This document shows positions 8,754-17,766 of a DNA stretch of 64,000 bases, piece by piece. The notes under the pieces were generated by a model that searched no databases, was not told where the DNA came from, and was given only the letters and a program-made list of their open reading frames with translations. The stretch is from the NCBI GenBank assembly GCA_028751075.1, contig JAQZDA010000004.1, forward strand, positions 1 through 64,000. Reading direction: 5' to 3'. This DNA is from Euryarchaeota archaeon Ods02. Its GTDB lineage: Archaea; Halobacteriota; Halobacteria; Halobacteriales; Halorutilaceae. A program made the position numbers and the translations under genes. The first letter of the stretch is position 1. Every line of letters starts with the position of its first letter.

Positions 8754-9494
8754 ATGTTCCAGGCGAAGATAAACGCCGGACTGCTGCAGTCGTCTATAGA
8801 CGCCGTAGGGGTGTTCGTCGACGAATGCAAGGTCCGAGTAGACAGCGAGGGCTTGAGCGTGAAGGCGGTGGACCCCGCCAACGTCGGCATGGTGGAGCTC
8901 GACGTACCAGCCGACAGCTTCGACAGCTTCGAAGCCGACGACGAGCTCCTCGGACTCAACCTCACGAAGTTCGACGACATCATCGGGATGGCGAAGGCCG
9001 GCGACGTCGTCGCCCTCGAGCTCGACCCCGAGACAGGTAAGCTGAAGATCCAGATAGACGGACTCAGGTACACCCTCTCGCTCATCGACCCCGAGAGCAT
9101 CCATCAGGAGCCCAACGTCCCCGACCTCGACCTCCCCGGCGAGGTCGTCCTCGCGGGCGCGGAGATAAACCGCGGCATCAAAGCCAGCGGCATGGTCAGC
9201 GACCACATGGCGTTCGGCGTCGAAGACAAGTCGTTCTACATGAGCGCGGAAGGCGACCAGGACGACGTCCGCGTCGACCTCACGGAGGACGAGGTAATCA
9301 GCCTGACGGCGGAGGAGGACGCGCGGTCGCTGTTCAGCCTCGACTACCTCGAGTCGATGTCTAAGGCCATCCCCAGCGACGCACAGGTGACCCTGTACGT
9401 CGGCAGCGACTTCCCCGTCCGCATGGAGTTCGAGCTACAGGGCGGCGACGCCGACGTCAGCTACCTCCTCGCGCCGCGCATCGAGAACGAGTGA
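8754..9494 (+). CDS. pcn: DNA polymerase sliding clamp PCNA
   Basis: Trimeric ring that tethers DNA polymerase, ligase and FEN1 to DNA. The 246-residue protein has two tandem clamp domains: the first includes VSIDEAK-like FVDECKVRVDSEGLSVKAVD, and the interdomain connector follows PESIHQEPNVPDLDLP. The second domain has FSLDYLESMSKAI and ends PVRMEFELQGGDADVSYLLAP, the conserved C-terminal strand. Length matches archaeal PCNA. It is followed in the same direction by priL after about 110 bases, so two replication genes are neighbours, each with its own TATA-like element. Confidence 0.96.
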   Translation: MFQAKINAGLLQSSIDAVGVFVDECKVRVDSEGLSVKAVDPANVGMVELDVPADSFDSFEADDELLGLNLTKFDDIIGMAKAGDVVALELDPETGKLKIQIDGLRYTLSLIDPESIHQEPNVPDLDLPGEVVLAGAEINRGIKASGMVSDHMAFGVEDKSFYMSAEGDQDDVRVDLTEDEVISLTAEEDARSLFSLDYLESMSKAIPSDAQVTLYVGSDFPVRMEFELQGGDADVSYLLAPRIENE

Positions 9495-9604
9495 CGTCAT
9501 CGACGTAGCCGGCGGAGAGCCACCGCAAACCTCTTCCTCCATCCTCGTGAACCGCCGTCGGTATACACGTTTTTACCCACGTGGTTCTTTTGGAGGTCAA
9601 CGAG

Positions 9605-10813
9605 ATGTCCCACACCGTCTCCACCAAGGTAGCGCGGTACCCCTGGCTTCAGGAGGCGACGGAGGCGGTGGAGAACCGCGTCGACGGCTTCGGCGACCTC
9701 GTCAGCGACGCCGTGCTCGACCGCGCCGCCGAACGCGCGATCTACGCCGTCGAACGCGGCGAGGTCGGGGAGATCGCGTCGTCGCCCCGGGTGGAGCTGT
9801 ACAGCTACCCCGTCGCCCGTGCGGTCGTCAGCACCGTCGACGACCACGCCGTCACCCGGAGGTACGCTTGGGCGGAGGCGGCGACGGCGTTCGACCGGTT
9901 GAAGGAGGACGTTAACTCCTCGACGTCGTTCGGAAGCGTCGGCGAAGCCCGTCTCGAGTTCAGCGATCTCGTCAGGGAGTTCGGGTTCCAGGCGAGGGAG
10001 CTGTCGGGGTCGCAGACCGGTGGTGGGGCGGAGGCGGTGTCGGCGGCGTACGAGATGCCGGTGGAGCGGTACCTCGAGTACGCCTCCGGTATTACGGGGG
10101 AGGAGTGGAAGCTCGTCAACCGCGAGATGACCGAGGGACGGGTGAAGGTCGGCAGGGCGGACGTTCTCGAGCTCGCACGAGAGGCGATACTGAGACGCGT
10201 CAGCGAGGGACTGCCATTGGATCTCCCGCCAGAGGTCGTGGAGCAGGTGGAGCCCGCCGTCGACGACCTGAGGGACGCGGTCGCGCACGCGGATCTGTCG
10301 TCGGAGATAGACCGCGTGGAGGAGTCGGAGTTCCCGCCGTGTATGAAGGCGTTGCTGTCGGACGTCCGGAACGGCGAACACCTCGACCACCACAGCCGGT
10401 TCGCCATCACGGCGTTCCTAACGAACATCGGGATGTCGACGGACGAGATAGTGGAGACCTACGAGGTCAACCCCGGCTTCGGAGAGGAGATGACGCGGTA
10501 TCAGACTGACCACATCCAGGGGAAGACCAGTCCGACGGAGTACAGCTGTCCCTCGTGTGCGACGATGGTGACGTACGGCGACTGCCGGAACCGCGACGAG
10601 CTCTGTGACGAGATCAACCACCCGCTTCAGTACTACCGCCGCCGGCTCGACGAGCTCGACGACGAAGAAGGAGAGGAAGACGACGGAGGAGCGGAGGACG
10701 GAGAAGGAGGTAGCGGCGACGGCGGAGCAGATGAAGACGACGATGACGCCGGAGAGACAGACGACGAGGTGGAGGACGAGCTGGACACCGGAGGCGGAGG
10801 CGACGGAGACTGA
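9605..10813 (+). CDS. priL: DNA primase large subunit PriL
   Basis: Regulatory subunit of the archaeo-eukaryotic primase; it carries a 4Fe-4S cluster needed for primer initiation. The 402-residue protein shows the N-terminal helical domain (KVARYPWLQEATEAVE) and a C-terminal cluster domain with four cysteines: FPPCMKALL, YSCPSCATM, GDCRN and DELCDEINHPLQYYRRR. The last 65 residues are a very acidic Glu/Asp/Gly tail. ATG 9605 has GGAGGTCAACGAG in front and a T-rich TATA-like sequence near 9569; an in-frame GTG at 9581 is less likely. Confidence 0.92.
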   Translation: MSHTVSTKVARYPWLQEATEAVENRVDGFGDLVSDAVLDRAAERAIYAVERGEVGEIASSPRVELYSYPVARAVVSTVDDHAVTRRYAWAEAATAFDRLKEDVNSSTSFGSVGEARLEFSDLVREFGFQARELSGSQTGGGAEAVSAAYEMPVERYLEYASGITGEEWKLVNREMTEGRVKVGRADVLELAREAILRRVSEGLPLDLPPEVVEQVEPAVDDLRDAVAHADLSSEIDRVEESEFPPCMKALLSDVRNGEHLDHHSRFAITAFLTNIGMSTDEIVETYEVNPGFGEEMTRYQTDHIQGKTSPTEYSCPSCATMVTYGDCRNRDELCDEINHPLQYYRRRLDELDDEEGEEDDGGAEDGEGGSGDGGADEDDDDAGETDDEVEDELDTGGGGDGD

Positions 10814-10870
10814 GAAGCAGCCGGCGACGGCGTAGATACCGAAGACGGGTCCTATGTCGTCTTACGACGG

Positions 10871-11269
10871 TCAGCCTTCGTCAGGTTCGTCTACTTCTGC
10901 TCCGTAATCGTCGTCTCCCCCTGCTTCTTCACCTTCGTCATCCCCGGGTTCCTCTTCTGCGTCTGTCTCTACGTCTACTTCCTCCCTCACTCCGGAGTCT
11001 TCGCCTGAGCCCTCCTCGTCCACGGGTTCCTCGCCCTCCTCTCTGTCCCAGCCTGCGTCGTCCGAGTCTTCGGACTCCTCCTCTTCTTCGTCGACGTCGT
11101 ACTTCTTCACCGCTATGACGTAGCCGGCGGCGCTGACGAGGGCGACGAAGACGGCGAGCGCGAGGACGCCGCCCCAGAGCTCGTGGCCGGTGGCGGCGGC
11201 CACGGCTAACACCACCACGAAACCCGCGACCGCGGCGAGCGTCGACGCTATCTCCACGGGTTTAGACAT
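10871..11269 (-). CDS. small two-helix membrane protein with acidic tail
   Basis: Protein of 132 residues, function not recognised. Two hydrophobic helices (about residues 7-27 and 32-53: TLAAVAGFVVVLAVAAATG and GVLALAVFVALVSAAGYVIA) are followed by a lysine pair and about 75 residues composed almost entirely of Glu, Asp, Gly and Ser. The tail would be cytoplasmic by the positive-inside rule. A TATA-like CCTTAACC on the minus strand near 11294-11301 sits 27 bases before the ATG. It converges with priL. Confidence 0.65.
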   Translation of the reverse strand: MSKPVEIASTLAAVAGFVVVLAVAAATGHELWGGVLALAVFVALVSAAGYVIAVKKYDVDEEEEESEDSDDAGWDREEGEEPVDEEGSGEDSGVREEVDVETDAEEEPGDDEGEEAGGDDDYGAEVDEPDEG

Positions 11270-11377
11270 CGGTGTACGATGGAGGACTCGGGGGTTAAGG
11301 CTGACGATGGCCGCCGAATACCTTCTACGTTCGCCGAATCTGAACCGTGTTTTTCGACTCCCTGAAGTTCAGGACAA

Positions 11378-11386
11378 GCTATATGT
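11378..11386 (+). promoter_or_regulatory. TATA-like element for the zinc-ribbon gene
   Basis: GCTATATGT is centred about 28 bases before ATG 11411, supporting that start over the upstream in-frame TTG at 11402. Confidence 0.5.
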
Positions 11387-11410
11387 CTTCCTGGCCCCAA
11401 CTTGAAATGT

Positions 11411-11773
11411 ATGGACTGTCCTGGCTGCGGGGAGCGGATCCACCGCGAGGAGCTCATCGACGGCGAGTGCCCTCTCTGCGGCAAGATCGTTAGAGGGGAG
11501 AGCGACGAGAAGGAGATGCTGGAGGAGATCAACGAGATGTTCGGCGGCGACCCCGAAGCCCTCGCAGTCGGCGTATCCTCGGAAGCAGCCGGCAGCCGAC
11601 GCATGGTCCTCCACGTGTCACCGTCCCTCGCCGACAGGGTGAAGCCGAAGCGGTGCGCGGCCTGCGGACGCTGGCACCTGAAGTTCGGTGACAAGGAGTA
11701 CAAGGTCGACCTCGAAGGCACGGAAGGAACGCTCGAGATAGAGTACATCTGCGGACTCTGCAACGCGGAGTAA
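11411..11773 (+). CDS. double zinc-ribbon protein of unknown function
   Basis: Protein of 120 residues with two CxxC pairs near the N-terminus (MDCPGCGERIH and ECPLCGKIV) and two more in the C-terminal half (RCAACGRWHLKFGD and YICGLCNAE), so probably two structural zinc sites. Between them is an acidic helix and a short beta-rich stretch. I do not recognise a named family. It sits head-to-tail against the end of the RPA-associated gene, separated by 11 consecutive C residues, and is probably leaderless. Confidence 0.7.
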   Translation: MDCPGCGERIHREELIDGECPLCGKIVRGESDEKEMLEEINEMFGGDPEALAVGVSSEAAGSRRMVLHVSPSLADRVKPKRCAACGRWHLKFGDKEYKVDLEGTEGTLEIEYICGLCNAE

Positions 11774-11789
11774 CCCCCCCCCCCTGCTC

Positions 11790-13412
11790 CTACAGTGGTT
11801 TGATGCGGTCGCCGTCGCTCGGGTAACACATGCCCTCGAGCAAGAGCTGCTCGATGGCTTCCTCCGCCGCCTCCTCGCTGACTCCGCGCTCCCCCGCATA
11901 TGACCTGATGTCTCCGCGTGACACTCCGTCGCCGTCGTCGTGCTCCTCCAAGACCTCCATCACCACGGCTTCGGCGTCAGCGTCCTCCGCCGCGGCATCC
12001 GCTTCAGTCGTTTCAGCAGCGTCGGCCGACTCCTCCGCCATGTCCGCGGCAGCCTCGGGCTCGGACCCCGTCTCCTCCGCGGCCGGCTCCTCTGCCGAGT
12101 CCGCCGAACGCCCGGGTTCAACTTCGGCTTCCGCCTCCGCCGAAGCCGGGGGTTCGTCGTCGACATCGTCCAGGGGTTCCTCGGATTGCTCGGCTTCCCC
12201 GAGCTCTCTGGCGTCGGCTTCCGACGTAGATTCCGCCGCGTCACCGGCTGTGGATTCGTCGTCCTCGCTCTCTAGCTCCGCCGCGGTGTCGAACTCGCCG
12301 CCGAACTCCTCCTCGACGCGCTCGCGCTCGCCTTCGTCCCACTCCCACTCCGCGTCCTCGCTGTCGACGTCCGCGAACTCCTCCTCGAGGTCGCTGGCGT
12401 CAGACCCACCAGCTGCCTCCGTGGCTTCGGGTTCAGCAGGCGACTGCGCGGCCTCTGAAGCCGCTTCCCCGGCCTCTGCGTCATCGTCCTCCGAATCGAC
12501 GCCGGCGTCGGGTTCTCCGGCTTCCGCCTCGGGCTCTGGTTCGGCCGGTTCGGCATCAAGAGTTTCTGCTGCCGCGTCGGCTTCGGATGAGGTTTCATCG
12601 GCAGTTTCATCGGCGGGTTCAGCCGCGGGTTCGGCTGAGGCGGCTTCCGAGGTGCCTCCAGAAGTGTCAGCGTCAGCTCCGGCTGCAGCGGCTTCCACGG
12701 CGTCCGCTGCTTCGTCTTCATCTGTAGGTTCGGCTCCGGCGGCCTCGGCTTCTGCGTCGACCTCCACCTCCTGTAGCTCGCTGAGGTCGGCGTCGACGCC
12801 CGCGAGCTCCGCCACCACCTGATACGCGTCCTTCCGGAGGTCCTCGAGGTACTCCAGCGTGAGGTCGTAGTGCTCCACCGTCGCCGCGGCGTCGTGCAGC
12901 CTCGGACGATGGCCTCTGACGCGGCTGCCGTCGCCCTTGAGGTACATCTGCATCGCCTCCGCCCTCTGGATGGTCTGACGCGCGGCCTCGAGGTTCCAGC
13001 GGTCACGGGTGTCCTCGTCCGCGGTGTTCACCTCCTCCGGCCGGATGCTCGTGTAGACGTCGTCGCTGTCCTCCGGCTGGTACGTCCGGGACTTCCCGAC
13101 GACGCTGACGTACTCCGGCGGCTGGAGCTCTCGGAAGAACGACAGAGCGTCCGGCTGGTACTGTCCGGCGTACACCATGAACGTCCCCGTGGGGTCGCTG
13201 ACTCTGACGCGGTAGTAGTCGTCACCGACCTCGTCGACCTCCGTGGCGACGCCGACGACGAACAACCTGTTGACCTTCGCCGCCGAAGGCGTCACCACGT
13301 AGTTCGGCGCGCGCTCGTCGTCACCTTCCTTGAACGACATGTCGCTGTCGTTGTACTCCCTCGCGAACAACCGCCAGGCTACCTCTCGGCGGACGCCGTC
13401 GCTGCTAGACAC
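11790..13412 (-). CDS. RPA-associated protein (COG3390 type) with long acidic linker
   Basis: Partner of the archaeal single-strand DNA-binding protein RPA. The N-terminal region of about 175 residues contains an OB-fold (KVNRLFVVGVATEVDEVGDD, DPTGTFMVYAGQYQPDA) and conserved helices after it. A linker of roughly 290 residues made almost only of Ala, Glu, Asp, Ser and Pro follows. The last 60 residues form a winged-helix-like domain (GDIRSYAGERGVSEEAAEEA) resembling the RPA32 C-terminal domain. Its start overlaps the rpa stop by 8 bases, as in haloarchaeal rpa-rpap operons. The linker is unusually long. Confidence 0.85.
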   Translation of the reverse strand: MSSSDGVRREVAWRLFAREYNDSDMSFKEGDDERAPNYVVTPSAAKVNRLFVVGVATEVDEVGDDYYRVRVSDPTGTFMVYAGQYQPDALSFFRELQPPEYVSVVGKSRTYQPEDSDDVYTSIRPEEVNTADEDTRDRWNLEAARQTIQRAEAMQMYLKGDGSRVRGHRPRLHDAAATVEHYDLTLEYLEDLRKDAYQVVAELAGVDADLSELQEVEVDAEAEAAGAEPTDEDEAADAVEAAAAGADADTSGGTSEAASAEPAAEPADETADETSSEADAAAETLDAEPAEPEPEAEAGEPDAGVDSEDDDAEAGEAASEAAQSPAEPEATEAAGGSDASDLEEEFADVDSEDAEWEWDEGERERVEEEFGGEFDTAAELESEDDESTAGDAAESTSEADARELGEAEQSEEPLDDVDDEPPASAEAEAEVEPGRSADSAEEPAAEETGSEPEAAADMAEESADAAETTEADAAAEDADAEAVVMEVLEEHDDGDGVSRGDIRSYAGERGVSEEAAEEAIEQLLLEGMCYPSDGDRIKPL

Positions 13413-14688
13413 TCTCCAGCACCTCCAGCGCTTCCTCCTGTACGTCGGTGTCGACGACCTCTAACTCGTTGGCGTCGATGTTGGCGCCGTAGTCTCCGAC
13501 GCTGACGTTGCCGCGCACCCGCCACCTGCTGCCGACGCTGCGCTCCCTTATCGTCTCCCTCACCGCCTGTCTGTCCATCGCTTCTCTTGCCTCCTCACGT
13601 GCACCTTCGAGCGTGTCACCGTAAATCTTCTCCGTGAGCTCGCGGCCGGCGATTAGGTTCAACGCACCGGTTCCGTCGTCTAAGACGGCTTTCACCCGCA
13701 TGTCGAGGTCGCTGTCGACGTCACCGTGCGACCGACAGCTGCCTTTCTTGACGACGCGGCCGCAGTCCGGGCATCGTTCGACTATGCCGCTGCCTTCCTT
13801 TATCTCCAAGACGCTTCCGCTGACGACGACGTCGAAGTCACCGCCTTTCTCCACGGTCTCCGCAATCGATGTCTCCGGCGGCGCGCTCCCGACGTCGACG
13901 TCATCCTCCAGCACCATGACCTCCGTGTACTCGCCCATGTTCACCTGCGGCAAACCCCGGTACTCGTTGACGTAGGAGTTCTCCAGCCTGACGGCGTCGC
14001 CTTCGTCGAACGCGCGGTTCTCCCAGTCGGTGAACGGCAGCCGTGCTGTGCTGTCGCCGAGGGTTCCGCTGGTTATCCGGGTTTCGCCGTCGCGGCCGTC
14101 GATGGTCCGCTCCTCGCTCTCGACGACCTTCGCCTCGACCTCGACGCCGCGGTCGCCGTCCTCCAGCTCCTCCAGACTGCGTTCCCCCGGAGGTTCACGC
14201 ACCGCTTCGACGTCGTCTGTGGCCTCCACTCGTGCGCCGCCGCCGAGGTTCAGCTGGGGTTCGCCGTTCCACTCACGGACCTCCGCGTTCTCGATTGCGA
14301 CGGAGGCACCGGCTTCCAGGGGGTGGTCCTCCCAGGAGGTGTAGCTGATCTCTCCGGAGGAGTCGGCGACCACTCCTTCCGTGATGACCGTTAGTTCGCC
14401 GCCTGCGTTGACGCTGCGCCGGCCCGCGGATAGGACCTTGACCTCGACGGATACCCCGCTGTCACCTATCGAGAGCTCCTCCAGCGACCGCGTCTCCACC
14501 TGCTGCGACGGCTCGGGTCCGTCGCTCTCGTACCGTCTGCGGACGGTGCGGAGCGCCTCGTCGAGCGGTACGCTGTACTCCAGGAGGTTCTCCAGCCGAC
14601 GCTGGACCTCTTCGACGTCGGCGTCGACCTCCTCCGAGATCTCCCTTGCTCTAGAGGCGACGTTTGTCTCTCCCTGGGTGTCGCCCAT
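13405..14688 (-). CDS. rpa: replication protein A (multi-OB-fold ssDNA-binding protein)
   Basis: Main single-strand DNA-binding protein for replication and repair. The 427-residue product has an N-terminal helical domain (about 70 residues), then three OB-folds; two carry clear repeats (ELSIGDSGVSVEVKVLSAGR and ELEDGDRGVEVEAKVVESEE), the third contains the zinc finger CPDCGRVVKKGSCRSHGDVD. ATG 14688 is preferred because a TATA box lies at 14711-14719 inside the longer frame. First gene of a two-gene operon with the RPA-associated protein. Confidence 0.92.
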   Translation of the reverse strand: MGDTQGETNVASRAREISEEVDADVEEVQRRLENLLEYSVPLDEALRTVRRRYESDGPEPSQQVETRSLEELSIGDSGVSVEVKVLSAGRRSVNAGGELTVITEGVVADSSGEISYTSWEDHPLEAGASVAIENAEVREWNGEPQLNLGGGARVEATDDVEAVREPPGERSLEELEDGDRGVEVEAKVVESEERTIDGRDGETRITSGTLGDSTARLPFTDWENRAFDEGDAVRLENSYVNEYRGLPQVNMGEYTEVMVLEDDVDVGSAPPETSIAETVEKGGDFDVVVSGSVLEIKEGSGIVERCPDCGRVVKKGSCRSHGDVDSDLDMRVKAVLDDGTGALNLIAGRELTEKIYGDTLEGAREEAREAMDRQAVRETIRERSVGSRWRVRGNVSVGDYGANIDANELEVVDTDVQEEALEVLESV

Positions 14689-14710
14689 CACCCGTACTTC
14701 GACGACGAGG

Positions 14711-14719
14711 GTATAAAAA
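14711..14719 (-). promoter_or_regulatory. TATA box for the rpa operon
   Basis: On the minus strand CTTTTTATAC lies 23-31 bases before ATG 14688, consistent with a leaderless or near-leaderless transcript. Confidence 0.6.
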
Positions 14720-14788
14720 GTTGGCAACGCCTTCCCAGGTGACGCGGATATCCAAAGATAAGTGACGTCGCCCCCCGTAACAGCCTAC

Positions 14789-16069
14789 ATGACCGATAGA
14801 TCTGGCTCGAAGGACCTGTTCGACCGTGCGATGCAGGTGATGCCCGGCGGGGTGTCGTCACCTGTGCGCAGCGTCGAACCCTACCCGTTCTTCGTCGAAA
14901 GCGGTGACGGCGCGTACGTCACCACGGAGGACGGCGACAGACTGGTGGACTACTGCATGGGCTATGGACCTCTGCTGCTGGGGCACGGGCTCCCCCACGA
15001 GGTGCGTGAGGCGGTGGACGCGCAGATCGACGACGGCGTGCTGTACGGTGCACCGACGGAGCTGGAGGTGGAGTTCGCGGAGCACGTCGTCGACCGCGTG
15101 CCGTCGATGGAGATGCTTCGGCTGGTGAACACCGGCACGGAGGCGACGATGAGCGCGGTGCGGGCGGCGCGCGGCTACACCGGCGACGACAAGATAGTGA
15201 AGGTCGAAGGCGGCTTCCACGGCGCCCACGACGGAGTGCTCGTGGAAGGAGGCAGCGGACTTTCGACGCTGGGGACGCCGGACAGCGCGGGGGTTCCGCG
15301 GTCGTTCACCCGTCACACCCTCCAGGTTCCGTTCAACGACGCCGACGCCGTCGAACGGGTGCTGGAGGAGTTCGACGACGTCGCCTGCGTGCTCGTGGAG
15401 CCGATGATGGGGAACTGCGGACCCGTGGAACCCGACGACGGCTACCTCGAACGCCTCCGGGAGCTGACGCAGGAGCACGGTGTCCTCCTGGTGTTCGACG
15501 AGGTCATCACGGGGTTCCGCCTCGACCTCGGGGGTGCGCAGCAGCGTTACGGTGTGGAACCCGATCTGACGACGCTGGGTAAGGTCGCGGGCGCGGGCTT
15601 CCCCATCGGGGTGTTCGGAGGTCGCCGCGACGTCATGCGGGAGGTCGCCCCAGCCGGCGACGTGTATCAGGCGGGGACGTTCAGCGGCCACCCCGTCACC
15701 GTGGCGGCAGGGTTGGAGAGCCTGCGTTTCGTCGAACGCGAGGACGTCCTCGGCTACGTAGACAGCCTCGGCTCGAAGCTCCGGAGCGGGCTCAGCGACG
15801 TCGTCGAGGACACGCGGCCGGAGTACACCGTCGGAGGAGTCGCCTCGATCTTCAAGGTGTTCTTCACCCCTGACGGAGAGCTTCCGCGGGACCGCGACGA
15901 CGTCGACAGATGTGACACCGAGAGATGGAGGCGTATCTTCTGGACGGAGATGCGGGACGAGGGTGTGTTCCTGCCGCCGAGCCAGTACGAAAGCCAGTTC
16001 GTGTCGTACAGCCACACGGAGGAGGACGTGGAGGAGACGTTAGAGGCGTACGATGAGGCGTTGAGGTGA
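14789..16069 (+). CDS. hemL: glutamate-1-semialdehyde 2,1-aminomutase
   Basis: PLP enzyme that converts glutamate-1-semialdehyde into 5-aminolevulinate, the committed tetrapyrrole precursor. The 426-residue protein matches HemL throughout: MPGGVSSPVRSVEPYPFFVE near the N-terminus, MGYGPLLLGHGLPHEV, NTGTEATMSAVRAARGYTG, VLLVFDEVITGFR, and the PLP lysine in TTLGKVAGAGFPIGVFGG. ATG 14789 follows an in-frame GTG at 14762 but gives the normal N-terminus. First of a hemL-hemC-hemD run. Confidence 0.95.
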   Translation: MTDRSGSKDLFDRAMQVMPGGVSSPVRSVEPYPFFVESGDGAYVTTEDGDRLVDYCMGYGPLLLGHGLPHEVREAVDAQIDDGVLYGAPTELEVEFAEHVVDRVPSMEMLRLVNTGTEATMSAVRAARGYTGDDKIVKVEGGFHGAHDGVLVEGGSGLSTLGTPDSAGVPRSFTRHTLQVPFNDADAVERVLEEFDDVACVLVEPMMGNCGPVEPDDGYLERLRELTQEHGVLLVFDEVITGFRLDLGGAQQRYGVEPDLTTLGKVAGAGFPIGVFGGRRDVMREVAPAGDVYQAGTFSGHPVTVAAGLESLRFVEREDVLGYVDSLGSKLRSGLSDVVEDTRPEYTVGGVASIFKVFFTPDGELPRDRDDVDRCDTERWRRIFWTEMRDEGVFLPPSQYESQFVSYSHTEEDVEETLEAYDEALR

Positions 16070-16139
16070 CTCGAGTGGTGTGGGGGTCGTCTTCCGGAGA
16101 CAGCGGTATAGACGCGCTCCCTACAGGGAGGTGTCGTCG

Positions 16140-17021
16140 TTGAAGATAGGGACGCGTGGAAGCAAGCTAGCTCACAGGCAGACCGACCTCGTCACCGACA
16201 GATTGCACGACGTCGACGTCGAACGCGTCGAGGTCGAGACCAGCGGCGACAGCTGGGAAGGCGACGTCGACGAGCTCGGTACGCAGGGGGTGTTCGTCCG
16301 GGAGCTCGACGTCATGGTCGAGGACGGCCGGTTGGACGCCGCCGTGCACTCGATGAAGGACATGCCGACGGAGCGCCCCCCAGACGTCGAGGTGGCGGCG
16401 GTGCTGGAGCGTGAGACCTCGTACGACGCCCTCGTCACCCCCGACGGAAGCTCCGTAGACGACCTCGAGGAAGACGCGGTGGTGGGTACGTCGAGCGCTC
16501 GCCGCAGGCAGCAGATACAGAGGTACCGCGGCGACGTCGAGGTGAGGTCGCTGCGGGGCAACGTCCCCACCCGCGTCGAGAAGGTCGAGGAAGGCGCGTA
16601 CGACGCCGCTGTCTTGTCTTTGGCGGGGCTTCGGCGGCTGGAGCTCAACTGCGAGTGGAGTATGCTACCGCCCGCGGACTTCGTGCCTGCGGCGAACCAG
16701 GGCGCCGTCGCCGTGGTGGCGCGCGACGAAAGCGACGCGTTCGAACGACTGTACCGGTTAGACGACAAGCGCACCCGGGTGGAGACGACGGCGGAGCGCG
16801 TCGTGCTCGCCAGGGTCGGCGGCGGCTGCGCCGTCCCCCTCGGCGTCCACTCCGTGCTGCGGGGTGAGGAGATAGAGATAACCGCGGAAGCCGTCACCAT
16901 GGAGGGTCAGGCGCGTGTGGAGATGAAGTACCCCGTGGAGAGCTACGTCGAAGGCGCGGAGGAGGTGGCGGACGAGCTCGTGGACCGCGGTGCACTGGAG
17001 CTCCTGGAGGAGGTAAGGTAG
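16140..17021 (+). CDS. hemC: hydroxymethylbilane synthase (porphobilinogen deaminase)
   Basis: Polymerises four porphobilinogens into hydroxymethylbilane. The 293-residue protein begins KIGTRGSKLAHRQTDLVT, has VHSMKDMPTERP, GTSSARRRQQI, LRGNVPTRVEKV and GALEANQGA-like FVPAANQGAVAVVAR, and the dipyrromethane-cofactor cysteine in RVGGGCAVPLGVH. I chose TTG 16140 because GGAGGTG lies 7 bases ahead and family members start right before the IGTRGS motif; GTG 16131 is the alternative. The next gene, hemD, begins on the base after the hemC stop. Confidence 0.93.
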   Translation: MKIGTRGSKLAHRQTDLVTDRLHDVDVERVEVETSGDSWEGDVDELGTQGVFVRELDVMVEDGRLDAAVHSMKDMPTERPPDVEVAAVLERETSYDALVTPDGSSVDDLEEDAVVGTSSARRRQQIQRYRGDVEVRSLRGNVPTRVEKVEEGAYDAAVLSLAGLRRLELNCEWSMLPPADFVPAANQGAVAVVARDESDAFERLYRLDDKRTRVETTAERVVLARVGGGCAVPLGVHSVLRGEEIEITAEAVTMEGQARVEMKYPVESYVEGAEEVADELVDRGALELLEEVR

Positions 17022-17708
17022 ATGCCGTCTGTCGCGGTGTTCCGGCCTGACGACCACCGACTCCGGGAGAGCAGGGAGCTGCTGGAGGAACGGGGGTACT
17101 CTGTAGTCGCCGACCCCTTGCTGGAGGTCGAGGCGACTGGAGCGCAGCCGAGAGCTGACGCAGACGTCTACGTCTTCACCAGCGTCACCGGAGCACGGTT
17201 GCTGGACGTGGAGCCTTCCGGCACTGTCGCGGCGGTGGGGCCGAAGACCGCTGAAGCGCTACGGAGCCAGGGTGTAGACGTCGACGTCGTGCCGAGGGAG
17301 TACACCAGCGGCGGCCTCGTCAGCGCGCTCGAAGGCGACGTCGACGGTCTGAAGGTCGAGGTCGCGCGCAGCAGCCACGGCAGCACCGTCCTCCTCAGGG
17401 GGTTGAACGACGCCGGCGCCTACGTGCACGAGACCGTGCTCTATCGGCTCCGGAAACCCGAGGGATCGGGTGAGGTGACGCGTGAGGCGCTGGACTCCGG
17501 CGACGTCGACGCCGCACTGTTCACGTCGTCGTTGACCGTGGAGCATCTGCTGGAGGAGGTGGACGCGGAGGCGCTGGAGGACGTCGTCGTCGGAGCTATC
17601 GGGGAGCCGACGCGGGAGACCGCTGTGGAGCACGGCGTCGACGTGGACTACGTATCAGGGGAGGAGACCTTCGAGAGCCTGGTGGAGGAGCTGGAGAGCA
17701 GGCTTTAG
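17022..17708 (+). CDS. hemD: uroporphyrinogen-III synthase
   Basis: Cyclises hydroxymethylbilane with inversion of ring D. The 228-residue protein shows the weakly conserved HemD pattern of two Rossmann-like halves: VAVFRPDDHRLRESRELLEE at the start, VYVFTSVTGARLL and VAAVGPKTAEALRSQGV in the first half, then LLRGLNDAGAYVHETVLYR, ALFTSSLTVEHLLEEV and VGAIGEPTRETAVEHGVDVD. Position directly after hemC, with GGAGGTAAG in front of the ATG, makes the call firm. Confidence 0.92.
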   Translation: MPSVAVFRPDDHRLRESRELLEERGYSVVADPLLEVEATGAQPRADADVYVFTSVTGARLLDVEPSGTVAAVGPKTAEALRSQGVDVDVVPREYTSGGLVSALEGDVDGLKVEVARSSHGSTVLLRGLNDAGAYVHETVLYRLRKPEGSGEVTREALDSGDVDAALFTSSLTVEHLLEEVDAEALEDVVVGAIGEPTRETAVEHGVDVDYVSGEETFESLVEELESRL

Positions 17709-17766
17709 TCGGCCGGCTCTCGTCTCCGTCTGGGTGAAAGGTGGGGCTGGAGAACAGGCTAAACGT

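Noticed and set aside
11830-12822. 330-residue Ser/Ala-rich frame on the plus strand
   Set aside because: It is the antisense of the Asp/Glu/Ala linker of the RPA-associated protein, so its serine richness follows from codon complement, not from selection.
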